From positions 27,501 through 91,500 of the forward strand of contig JAOPHQ010002287.1 in assembly GCA_030340625.1 (NCBI GenBank): a DNA stretch of 64,000 nt, written 5' to 3'. This stretch comes from Merluccius polli (taxonomy: Eukaryota; Chordata; Actinopteri; Gadiformes; Merlucciidae). Shown one piece after another: positions 23,601-33,018 of this stretch (position 1 is the first letter of the stretch; each line of letters starts with the position of its first letter). The notes beneath the pieces were generated by a model that was not told where the DNA came from, did no database searches, and was given only the letters and a program-made list of their open reading frames with translations. Both the position numbers and the translations under genes were made by a program.

Positions 23601-23689
23601 AGTACTAACTTTGTGAACTTTACTCTTTGGAAAAATAAACTAATATTCCAAGTGACCCAAGTGAACTGAAAAAGTTCTCTGTTGACCAA

Positions 23690-23847
23690 CACCAAAATCA
23701 CAGGATCAGTCAGTGATGGCAAATGGATGTCCATTTCATGGTTGGTTTCTTTCGCAACCCTTGCAACACATCCTGTTTATGCTCACAAGTTTAACAAAGA
23801 CTCTCTAGTCTAATCACTTGAGTTCAGTTCAGCACCAAACCGTTACA
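23690..23847 (+). promoter_or_regulatory. Altered upstream region of NITR-3 (same at 25938-26095 for NITR-4)
   Basis: The final 30 bases (CTTGAGTTCAGTTCAGCACC and the following bases) match the other NITRs, but the upstream CCAAT-containing block is missing. In its place is part of the intergenic conserved block (TCAGTCAGTGATGGCAAATG, CATCCTGTTTATGC). The change was made before the tandem duplication, because both copies share it. Confidence 0.55.
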
Positions 23848-25328
23848 ATGTCAGCAAGAAGTATTGTCATGATAATCCTGAGTACAGCATGTAAGTACTT
23901 GAAATAATAACTCCTATGGAAAATGTTCCAGATTTGTTTGGTGATAAATACGTTGATTACTTTATTTATTTACAGTATTGAAATACTAAACTTTTGAAAC
24001 TTTTTTTGTTTGTTTTTCTTTACTTTTTAGTGCTGATTCAGACCCAAGAGGTTCCTCAATTGATGTTTTCGAAAACAGCAAAACCCGGAGATAATGTTAC
24101 TCTACATTGTGAAGTTTTAAATGAATATAAGTTTATTTTGTACTGGTATAAGCAGTCTCTAGGATTTATTCCCCAAGTGATTGCTAGCACAATTTATTCA
24201 TCAAAAAGGATTTACCCGCCCTTTGAATCAAGGGTCGAAGTGGGAGAAGGAACTGACTTTAATTTGACCATCAGCAGGATAAATAAAGAGGATGAAGCAA
24301 ATTATTTCTGCAGTCAAGGAACTCAATATATGAACGTTTGGAAAAACGGCACATTTTTGACTGTCAATGGTAACATTTCCCTTTCAATGTTTTAAAAAAA
24401 AAAAAAATTCTCAACCCCCCCCAAAAAAAACACAATATAAATATATAATATAACACGCTAAAGCAATGTATTTGATTCCTTTTGCTGATGCTTATTGTGT
24501 GATTATTGTGTAACTGTGCAGATCACAATGACCAGAGGTTTGTCTCCCAGACTGTGGTCCAACAGCCTGTGTTGGTATCAGTTCAGCTGGGAGACCCTGT
24601 GGCTCTCCAGTGCTCTATTACCTCCCAGAGGACGGACCACAGGAACCAGTGCCAAGGGGAACCCAGTGTGTACTGGTTCAGATCTGGATCAGGACCATCT
24701 CACCCTGCTGTCATTTACATGAATGGAAACAGGAGTGGTGAATGTCAGAATAGTTCTGGCCCTCCGTCTCCTCCACAGAGCTGTGTCTACACTCTCCCCA
24801 AGAACAATGTAAGCACCTCTGATGCTGGGACTTACTACTGTGCCCTGGCAGCATGTGGGGAAATTGTGCTTGGACAAGGAACTAAGCTGGACGTAACAGG
24901 TCAATATAATTTGTTCACTCAAACAAGTACTTTTCATTGAATGCAGCTTTGCTCTGTATGCCAAACTAAATATTGTCCTGTTGACTGTTGAGTGCGTGGG
25001 TGAAATGATTCACACGACAAGGAAGCAACGTTTTTACTGTAGTTAAAGTTTAAAGCTTGTTAGCTACTCGACAATAACGTACTATCGCCCTGCAGCGTAC
25101 TGCTTCTTTAAGCTTTTTAAGCTCTTTGTGGTTGTATTCTTTTATCACTAAAGAGACCAATGCCAGTGGAAATGGTCCAGGGGAAAAAAGTGACCTATCA
25201 CATTCAATTCAAATACATGTAGTTATAAATGAAGTTCTAAAGTTTTCTGATCACTCATTGTTGATTGTCTGATTCTAGGACCTAACTGGAAACTAGTTGC
25301 CATGGTGCTTGGAGCACTGTTGGCTTAA
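23848..25328 (+). CDS. nitr: NITR-3: V-I NITR cut off in the membrane exon (chimeric copy)
   Basis: Exons 23848-23890, 24031-24369 and 24522-24899 are open and have normal splice sites. The fourth exon (from 25279) follows the NITR-2 sequence through V-A-M-V-L-G-A-L-L-A and then meets TAA at 25326-25328, made by the tandem-duplication junction. The product would be 269 residues: leader, V (W-Y-K-Q-S-L-G-F, N-Y-F-C-S-Q), I domain, and about 11 hydrophobic C-terminal residues with no tail. The I-domain J-like motif reads L-G-Q-G-T instead of FGQGT. From the end of the I exon to the break (about 24890-25325) the sequence follows NITR-2, not NITR-4, so this is a chimera of the two. It may be secreted, degraded, or spliced into NITR-4 exons. 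No tail exons of its own exist. Confidence 0.75.
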
Positions 25329-26095
25329 AAAGTAAATGACCATATGATGCATGCCCTGCACCTAACACTTGATAAGACGGAGACAAGACATCATTGGCTG
25401 TGGTGGTGGTGTTGGTTGGTGTTTCTGGAATTGCCTGATGTTGCATCTGCTGCAGTGCAATATCACAAATTAATACTAATATTAAGATATTAGTAGGAAA
25501 TATATGAAAATTAGTTAAACATTTTATTAAAACGATGAAATAATACTAATATTAAGATATTCGTATCTGAAATATATGAAAATTAATCAAACATTTTATT
25601 AAGACGATTAAATAACGTTAATATTAAGATATGAGTATCTATGAAATATATGAAAATTAATCAAACGCTTTATCAAGATAATCAAATGTATACTAATATT
25701 AAGATATTAGTATATATGAAAATGAATCACAACGTTTATTAAGACGATCAAATGAATACTAAAATAAGATTTTTAATTAAATGTATTTTCAATGTATATA
25801 TAAATGAAAATGAATCAAACCTTGTATTAAGATAATATTACTTGGTAAAGTACTAACTTTGTGAACTTTACTCTTTGGAAAAATAAACTAATATTCCAAG
25901 TGACCCAAGTGAACTGAAAAAGTTCTCTGTTGACCAACACCAAAATCACAGGATCAGTCAGTGATGGCAAATGGATGTCCATTTCATGGTTGGTTTCTTT
26001 CGCAACCCTTGCAACACATCCTGTTTATGCTCACAAGTTTAACAAAGACTCTCTAGTCTAATCACTTGAGTTCAGTTCAGCACCAAACCGTTACA

Positions 26096-28407
26096 ATGTC
26101 AGCAAGAAGTATTGTCATGATAATCCTGAGTACAGCATGTAAGTACTTGAAATAATAACTCCTATGGAAAATGTTCCAGATTTGTTTGGTGATAAATACG
26201 TTGATTACTTTATTTATTTACAGTATTGAAATACTAAACTTTTGAAACTTTTTTTGTTTGTTTTTCTTTACTTTTTAGTGCTGATTCAGACCCAAGAGGT
26301 TCCTCAATTGATGTTTTCGAAAACAGCAAAACCCGGAGATAATGTTACTCTACATTGTGAAGTTTTAAATGAATATAAGTTTATTTTGTACTGGTATAAG
26401 CAGTCTCTAGGATTTATTCCCCAAGTGATTGCTAGCACAATTTATTCATCAAAAAGGATTTACCCGCCCTTTGAATCAAGGGTCGAAGTGGGAGAAGGAA
26501 CTGACTTTAATTTGACCATCAGCAGGATAAATAAAGAGGATGAAGCAAATTATTTCTGCAGTCAAGGAACTCAATATATGAACGTTTGGAAAAACGGCAC
26601 ATTTTTGACTGTCAATGGTAACATTTCCCTTTCAATGTTTTAAAAAAAAAAAAAATTCTCAACCCCCCCCCAAAAAAACACAATATAAATATATAATATA
26701 ACACGCTAAAGCAATGTATTTGATTCCTTTTGCTGATGCTTATTGTGTGATTATTGTGTAACTGTGCAGATCACAATGACCAGAGGTTTGTCTCCCAGAC
26801 TGTGGTCCAACAGCCTGTGTTGGTATCAGTTCAGCTGGGAGACCCTGTGGCTCTCCAGTGCTCTATTACCTCCCAGAGGACGGACCACAGGAACCAGTGC
26901 CAAGGGGAACCCAGTGTGTACTGGTTCAGATCTGGATCAGGACCATCTCACCCTGCTGTCATTTACATGAATGGAAACAGGAGTGGTGAATGTCAGAATA
27001 GTTCTGGCCCTCCGTCTCCTCCACAGAGCTGTGTCTACACTCTCCCCAAGAACAATGTAAGCACCTCTGATGCTGGGACTTACTACTGTGCCCTGGCAGC
27101 ATGTGGGGAAATTGTGCTTGGACAAGGAACTAAGCTGGACATAACAGGTCATTATATTGTACTTCCTACTTACAGTTTATTGGATTTAATTTAATTATTG
27201 AATTAAGAAGATAATAGACATACCGGTATTCACCTCCTGAGAAATATGTTATGCTGATGCCACAGGTTTGAGATTTTATTTGAAATATTGTATTCCACAT
27301 GATGTGAATGTAATGATACAGAAATAATATGAGTTCTACAGATTCATGATGACCTATTGTTGATTGTCTGATTCTAGCCAACTGTAATCTAGCTATCTTG
27401 GTCCATCGGATACTGCTGGCCTGCTGTCTGCTTGTAATCCTCATTCTGATCATACATAATCAAAAACATTGTAAAGGTACAGTACATTACACACTAGTAT
27501 GGAGGATATTACATTTAACGCATATTTTATTTTTAACAGTTTGAGATATTTTATGGAAACTTAAACCTGCACTGTAACTTTTGTACTGCAGCTAGTAATG
27601 CCATTAAAATATCTGAATTAGAATGTTTCTCAAGAATAAAACACATTCATTTAACGAATGAGAATGAAGATTATGTAAGGGATAATCCACGACGAGGTGT
27701 GCATGTATCGAAAAATAATGCACGCCGCGGGGGCTAAAGGTTTGCCTCCGCGAAGTGCAATATTTTTTGATACGCACACCTCGGAGTGGATTATCCCGCT
27801 TATACCATGGCCACTTTTGAAACATGCCTGTAAACAAATGTTTTGTTTAGCACATTAATTTTAAAACCGGTGATGAGGGTGCTTGCGTCCTGGCCGTGCA
27901 TGTTATCGAAAAATAATGCACACCTCTCCAGCCAATCAGAATCAAGTATTCACCCGGGCCATGGTATAAATATGAATGCAGAATCAACATGACCTAATCT
28001 TGTAAATGGTAATATTATTATTCTGTTCTCATTCTCAGGAACACTACCTCCTACCATGTTCCACATGACTCAGTGATGCAGGAACAGGAGGTACATCTGA
28101 TTCAACAGGTTGTGGGAATTTGATTGTGTCTATAAATGTAATACATGTATTTAAAAAGGGAGATTTGTTGAAATTTGCTTCTAATTTTAAGCTCAAATGG
28201 TAGATCATTGAAGTTTCAGTGAAGTGGTCTCTCTACAACTGTGAATCCTCTCAGATGTGTAGTAGTAGTCATATACAGTTCTCTGTAGGACAAGGGAAAC
28301 AAAATTCCTTGACGTATGCAGCACTGGAGTTCTCTAGTCTATTTGTATTATTATTTTATATATTATGTTATTTTTGCATCACTGATTCTCAAATCATTTT
28401 AATTTAA
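26096..28407 (+). CDS. nitr: NITR-4: NITR with frameshifted exon 5; ITIM exon preserved
   Basis: Exons 26096-26138, 26279-26617 and 26770-27147 are almost identical to NITR-3, including L-G-Q-G-T. The TM exon (27378-27476, 99 nt against the usual 117) is diverged, with V-H-R near the start of the membrane segment and I-L-L-A-C-C-L-L-V-I after it, and it lacks the C-E-H-C juxtamembrane motif. Exon 5 (from 28039) has lost 4 nt and runs into TGA at 28074-28076, giving about 298 residues with no ITIM. The last exon (28289-28407) still encodes L-T-Y-A-A-L. If exon 5 were skipped, exon 4 joins exon 6 in frame (325 residues). The second tyrosine motif is absent and the C-terminus is new. It may be a dying gene or a spliced variant. 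Confidence 0.7.
27678..27969. mobile_element. MITE pair in NITR-4 intron 4
   Basis: A hairpin (GGGATAATCCAC..GAGGTGTGC at 27678 against GCACACCTCGGAGTGGATTAT at about 27773-27796) is followed by a segment bounded by TTATACCATGGCC (27800) and GGCCATGGTATAA (27957-27969). The same pieces frame the minisatellite at 3892-5560. Confidence 0.65.
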
Positions 28408-29870
28408 ACAATTACAGAAATCCATGTATCCTTCATCAACCCTACAGATAAGAACACATTTGAAAGTATATGGTGTGTTACAGACATTGGATCGTATGCT
28501 TGTAATATAATATAATAAAATATAATGTAATATAATATAAGCATATATGATATATAAAGTATCGCAGATTTCAATTGAGGTAGGGCTTGGCAAATATCAA
28601 ATCACTGCTTGTTGTTGTTGGTTGTTTTATTTATAATAATCTTATATAATAAGATTATAATAATCGTATTATTGTCTTTGTTGTCATGGCTAAATCTGAC
28701 CTAATTGTGATAATTTGTCTTTACACCAAGCACATGTGTGCGATAATGTCATTAGAAATAAAAAAATATAATTAAAAAAAAGTGAATACTGTCAAATAGT
28801 CCTTTGTTTAAATTGCTGCCACCGTCTGGTATAAACCAATACATTACAGGCAATACATTTATCCATATATATTGACAAAGTATTTAATCTTTCATTTGAA
28901 ATGTGACCTTGAGCTTAAAAAATAAAAAAGCTCAAACAATTCTGTTGAATTGAATCCTTGTGATTTCCTCATCTGTTTAACTCACATTTTAACTACTGTG
29001 TGGTAATAATGTGTGACACATACTGTATATGATATTCACTAAATTTGTTTTTATATCTTTACTATACAAAATATAGTAAGCATTGATGTTTTTATCTAAA
29101 TATGCATTGTCATAAAGAAACCATCAGTAGATGTCTTTCCCATGAAGTACATTTGCATTATACTGAACCTACAATAACCCAATCCCTATATGTAATTAAT
29201 CAACTGTAAAATGTTGACCTATATGAGGTTAGTCAATACTGCGAAGGCAAAGCTCTCTGAATTTGTTAATCTGAGTAGTTAATAAGTAATGTAAAAGTAG
29301 TAATGTGTCCTATTGACCAAGCTTGAACAATCCTGTTGACTTTTTTTATGGAGATTTCCTCATCTCTTTAGAACAAATTACTTTGGTGGCAAGTTAAAGC
29401 TAAATAATCTGTCTGCACCCATCCATCAGAAGCTGGTGTCCCTTCTTTCTTTGCCCTTTTGAGGGTCTAGGGTTCGGGTACGTATGTCATCAAAGTGATC
29501 CCCTGTGAGGCTGTGAGCATGATAAAGGGCTATACAATAAAGTTATCAGATATGAAGTAGAGTTGAGTCTGGTCACAGAGGGGAATTTTGTTTTTTTCGT
29601 GATTCAATAAAAAAACAGCGGATTAAAAACACAGTGAGAATCATATTTACTACCATGGACATATACATACATACATACATACATACATAAATACATAGGC
29701 TACATAATAGATAATACATAATAGGCTGGCATAATCACATATAATAGCAAGTCGAAAACATGAATTCATTAATTAATAAGTGAATAAATAGGGACACCTT
29801 TACCATAATGATTTCAATATTCATATTTTTGTGAATGTGGCAATAAAATAATGCAATCATTGATAGTGTT
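28408..29870. other. Intergenic, AT-rich, no gene recognised
   Basis: ATAATATAAT runs near 28505-28545 and an ACAT tetranucleotide repeat at about 29665-29690. Only short random ORFs. It separates the plus NITR arm from the RNase gene. Confidence 0.6.
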
Positions 29871-29879
29871 CAGCCAGTG

Positions 29880-29885
29880 TTTATT
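29880..29885 (-). terminator. PolyA signal of the RNase gene
   Basis: AATAAA on the minus strand, about 35 nt after the stop codon at 29920-29922. Confidence 0.6.
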
Positions 29886-29919
29886 TGGTGATCACATGCA
29901 TTACAAATCACTCGTTGAA

Positions 29920-30396
29920 TCAATCTTCTAAGACTATAATGTCTCTGTGATAATGCACTGGAAGGCCTTCCTCACACCTAATGGCAATCCTTCTGGCGAA
30001 CGGGGGGATACTACCTCGGTACTCACACCTTGGCAATCTGGTTGGGTTGGTGGGTTCACCCCCGTTTCTTAAAGTGCACTTGACAATGTCGAAGGGGTTG
30101 ATACTACTAGTCAGTTCACCATAACGCTGTCCGCCACCCGTACAGATGGCCTTGACTTGGGCGAGAGTGGCACGGATGAAGGTGTTGGTTGGTTTACAGC
30201 AGTTGGGACGTACTGGGTCGTACAAAGAGATTCTTCTGACCGTATTAATAACCCCATTGCACTCATTAACCCGCATCGCACCATAGATATGATGGTTTAT
30301 GAACCTCCTGTGACGGGCCTGTAGGGTGTCTTGAGAGAGTGCTGTGGTGGAGAAGACGATCAGCAGCAGCAGACACACACGCTGACTCGTCATCAT
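29920..30396 (-). CDS. Secreted ribonuclease, RNase A superfamily (fish angiogenin-like type)
   Basis: The single coding exon encodes about 158 residues. A signal peptide (T-S-Q-R-V-C-L-L-L-L-I-V-F) is followed by the family landmarks: F-I-N-H-H (catalytic His12 position), C-K-P-T-N-T-F (signature with Lys41), C-T-G-G-G, and L-P-V-H-Y (His119 position). The mature part has seven cysteines. Six fit the three-disulphide angiogenin/fish pattern; the seventh directly precedes the CK signature and may be unpaired. I start at 30396 because a probable acceptor AG (30398-30399) and pyrimidine-rich tract lie immediately upstream; an ATG at 30426 is in frame but would fall in that intron. Fish members have RNase and often antibacterial or angiogenic activity; which applies here is unknown. 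It is the only non-NITR gene inside the cluster. Confidence 0.9.
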   Translation of the reverse strand: MMTSQRVCLLLLIVFSTTALSQDTLQARHRRFINHHIYGAMRVNECNGVINTVRRISLYDPVRPNCCKPTNTFIRATLAQVKAICTGGGQRYGELTSSINPFDIVKCTLRNGGEPTNPTRLPRCEYRGSIPPFARRIAIRCEEGLPVHYHRDIIVLED

Positions 30397-30662
30397 TCTT
30401 TGTTGTGGGAGCAACAAAGAATGCAAGGAACAAAGAAGGCAAGGACAAATTGGTGATCAAACTTTGGAAAACAAACTGATCCCAGATGAATAACGAGGAT
30501 TAACAGATATATAATTCCTATTTTAATTCACATTCGGTTGCTGAAATCTTATTTCAGCAAATAGGCAGCCTATATGTCCATCCTTGAAAATCTCAACTGT
30601 GAGTAAAATACACGCACTATTAAAACACAAATATAATAAAAAGCCAAAATATAGAGGCTTAC

Positions 30663-30849
30663 CTTTTTGTTGAATACAAAGTTATCCACTTGCTTTCTTC
30701 GATAAAGCCAGTGCTGAAAATGAAAATGTCATTATGGTTTCTTTTACACAGGTGTATGCATTGTAGAGTAGTAGAGTAGGAGGCTATTACCTGTGCTGGG
30801 TGCAGTGTTGTGGGAAAGTGAAAGCTTGGTGACCACTATAAGCTTTATA
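30663..30849 (-). promoter_or_regulatory. RNase 5' UTR exons and TATA box
   Basis: On the minus strand, TATAAA (30844-30849) lies about 30 nt before a plausible start site near 30815. A first exon would end at 30791 (donor CAG|GTAATA). A 51-nt second exon is at 30663-30713, between a TTTTCAG acceptor and a AAG|GTAAGC donor, and the next acceptor is just before the start codon at 30396. Non-coding exons before a single coding exon are usual in this family. The splicing is inferred. Confidence 0.5.
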
Positions 30850-32085
30850 TGGGAGTGGGGAGTTAGACCTTTGATACTAAACTGTGTGTGTTTGACAAAC
30901 AAACTGGGGTTAAGGGGGACTGGCTGGTACGCTATGAGGAAACCTGATGGAAACATTGCTGATATTAATGAACAGGATATATCTGTAGCCAATTAAGGTT
31001 GTTAATTGGTAGTTGTTGATTTTTTTTGTGATGTACGTATGAATAAACTCAATAGGAATAATATTTTTTTTTAAAGTCTCCAGACCCAGATAGTCTTTTT
31101 TATTGTGACATGTGAAGTAAAGCATAGCTAAACCAAGCAATTACGGTGCACTTAGAAACTTGCTCTATTGACATCCTTGCTGTACTGACAGTGATATATT
31201 TTTGTTTTACTTTCTACTGACCAATGTACTTATGTTAAGTCGCTTTGGACAAAAGCATCTGGTAAATGCCTTAAATGTATATGTATATACGTGCTAGCAA
31301 AGGGCAGATATATTGGTTTAACCCAGACGACGCGGTTGTGAAATTGATTGCAAAAATCTTTATTGATGCCGAAAAGGGCAATTAATTTGCAGCTTATCTA
31401 GTCCATACACACGACTTAAAAACTCACAGGCAAGGTAGTTGTCAGAGGCAACAGATAAAAAACAAATAAACAAATAAAACAAATAAAAAACTGATGAGGT
31501 AATCAGTTTTTTATTTGTTTTCTGTTACCTGGATTCCTGTAACTCAACAGGATAGTTTGAACTTTTTACGGTATTTAAGGCCAAGGTCACATTTCAAATG
31601 AAAGATTAACTACTCTGCATGAATAGGTTGTACCAGTCATTGTCAACAATGCAAAGAAAGGACTATTTGAGAATGTAGGCTATATATTGTTTTTAATAAT
31701 TATTAAATATGTTATGTATGAACAAGTATATAATTCTAATGACATTATGCCACATATTTTCTTTCTCACATAAAAAAAAGAAAAAAGACCAAACTATCAA
31801 ACACACACAACTACTGACAAGATCGATACGTAACACGTAATACCTAACATATAAATACAAAAACCTATCATTTAATATTCGCCATGCTCTGCCTCCATAC
31901 AACTCTACCATAATTAATATATGATATATTCTATATCATATTAAAAGCATATGATCAAATGTCTACAGCACACTCACCATCTTCAAATTGCGCCAATGTA
32001 TTCTTATATGTATAGCCAGGTTAATTTGGTTACATGATTTAAGTTATTTGATGAAAGCCGTAATGTAATAAGAATAATGGAGAGC
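30850..32085. other. Intergenic; LINE/SINE tail fragment and hairpin
   Basis: GTCGCTTTGGACAAAAGCAT near 31232 is a common fish LINE/SINE tail, seen in reverse at about 56190. CAAATAAAAAACTGAT..ATCAGTTTTTTATTTG at about 31479-31521 is an AT-rich hairpin. No gene seen. Confidence 0.5.
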
Positions 32086-32089
32086 TCCA

Positions 32090-33018
32090 GCGCTGCGTAG
32101 TTCAAGGCATCTGTTTCCCCCATCCTACAACAGAGAACTGTGTGTTCACATGACATGACACTGTATGCTTTAGTATTCATCTAGCAAGCGTTTGTGCTAG
32201 GAATAAGGAGCAAAGCTTAACTTATTTCAACTTTTTAACGTTTTTTTACATCACTGCTCAAATGTTTTCTTTGAAAATGGATAAGCATTGATAACGATTA
32301 AAAAATGTCTATTTAGGAGATCCTGTAGCTGACAAACCTTTCCTCTATCAAGGCAGTTGGGAAGCCCTCTAACATATCAGTTAAAAAAGGGCTAAGTGTG
32401 TAATGTACAAACCTGTAATGTATGATTAGAACAACGATAATAATCACAAGCAGACAGCAGGCCAACAGTATCCGATGCACCAAGATAGCTAGATCCAGGC
32501 AGTAGGGACCTAGAATCAGACAATCAAGGATGGGTCATCATGAATCTGTAGAACGCATCATATTCTTATGTACCATTACATTCACATAATGTTGTGGCAT
32601 TCAATATTTGTAGTCAAATACCAAATATACTCAGTATAATATATATTCACATGTGACTTCTATGTTGTCACATGTGTTATGGGTTATCTTCTTAATTAAA
32701 TAATTACCAAATAAACTGGTAGGAAGTAAAATACAATGACCTGTTACGTCCAGTTCCTTTTCCAAACACAATGTCCCCACATGCTACCAGGGCACAGTAG
32801 TAAGTCCCAGCATCAGAGGTGGTTACATTGTTCTTGTGGAAAGTGTAGACACTGTGGAGGAGACGGAGATCCTGACATTCAACACTCCTGTTTCCATTCA
32901 TGTAAATAGCAGCAGGGTGAGATGATCCTGATCCAGATCTGAACCAGTACACATTGGGTTCTCCTTGGCACTGGTTCCTGTGAATTTGCTCTCCAGGCAG
33001 GCATTCAGATGACTGCAC
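32090..33018 (-). pseudogene. Broken NITR copy, 5' part lost at a retrotransposon insertion
   Basis: The minus strand holds an I-exon remnant (32741 to about 33000: N-Q-C-Q-G-E-P-N-V-Y-W, D-A-G-T-Y-Y-C, V-F-G-K-G-T), missing its first third. A TM exon lies at 32413-32509, close to that of NITR-4 (I-L-V-H-R-I-L-L-A-C-C). A tail-exon remnant at about 32090-32133 encodes L-N-Y-A-A-L-E but is cut after it. The leader and V exons are gone. Similarity of its TM exon to NITR-4, the nearest plus-strand copy, fits an inverted duplication about this point. Confidence 0.85.

Larger units (their letters stand above)
23078..27140. repeat. Recent tandem duplication, period 2248 bp
   Basis: Sequence from 23078 (TAAAAAGTAAATGACC) restarts at 25326 and stays nearly identical for about 1.8 kb, to about 27140. 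The only differences I noted are one C/A in a poly-C/poly-A intron tract and one G/A near the end of the I exon. The left copy holds the 5' region and exons 1-3 of NITR-3; the right copy holds those of NITR-4. The junction at 25325/25326 shows at most 1 bp of microhomology. Confidence 0.93.

Noticed and set aside
24495..24722. Second plus-frame ORF over the I exon (M-T-R-G-L-S-P-R-L-W...) in all copies
   Set aside because: It is a shadow of the receptor frame. It has no Ig features and stops inside the exon.
24689..24964. Long minus-strand ORFs opposite each I exon (also near 7543, 20692, 26937, 39328, 47840, 52764, 60894)
   Set aside because: They are open only because the I exon is conserved on the sense strand. 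They cross the exon border into intron sequence and lack a start context or splice structure of their own.
28219..28288. Start of the 28219-28407 ORF as a separate gene
   Set aside because: The first part is intron sequence before the AG at 28287-28288. Only the part from 28289 is exon-like.
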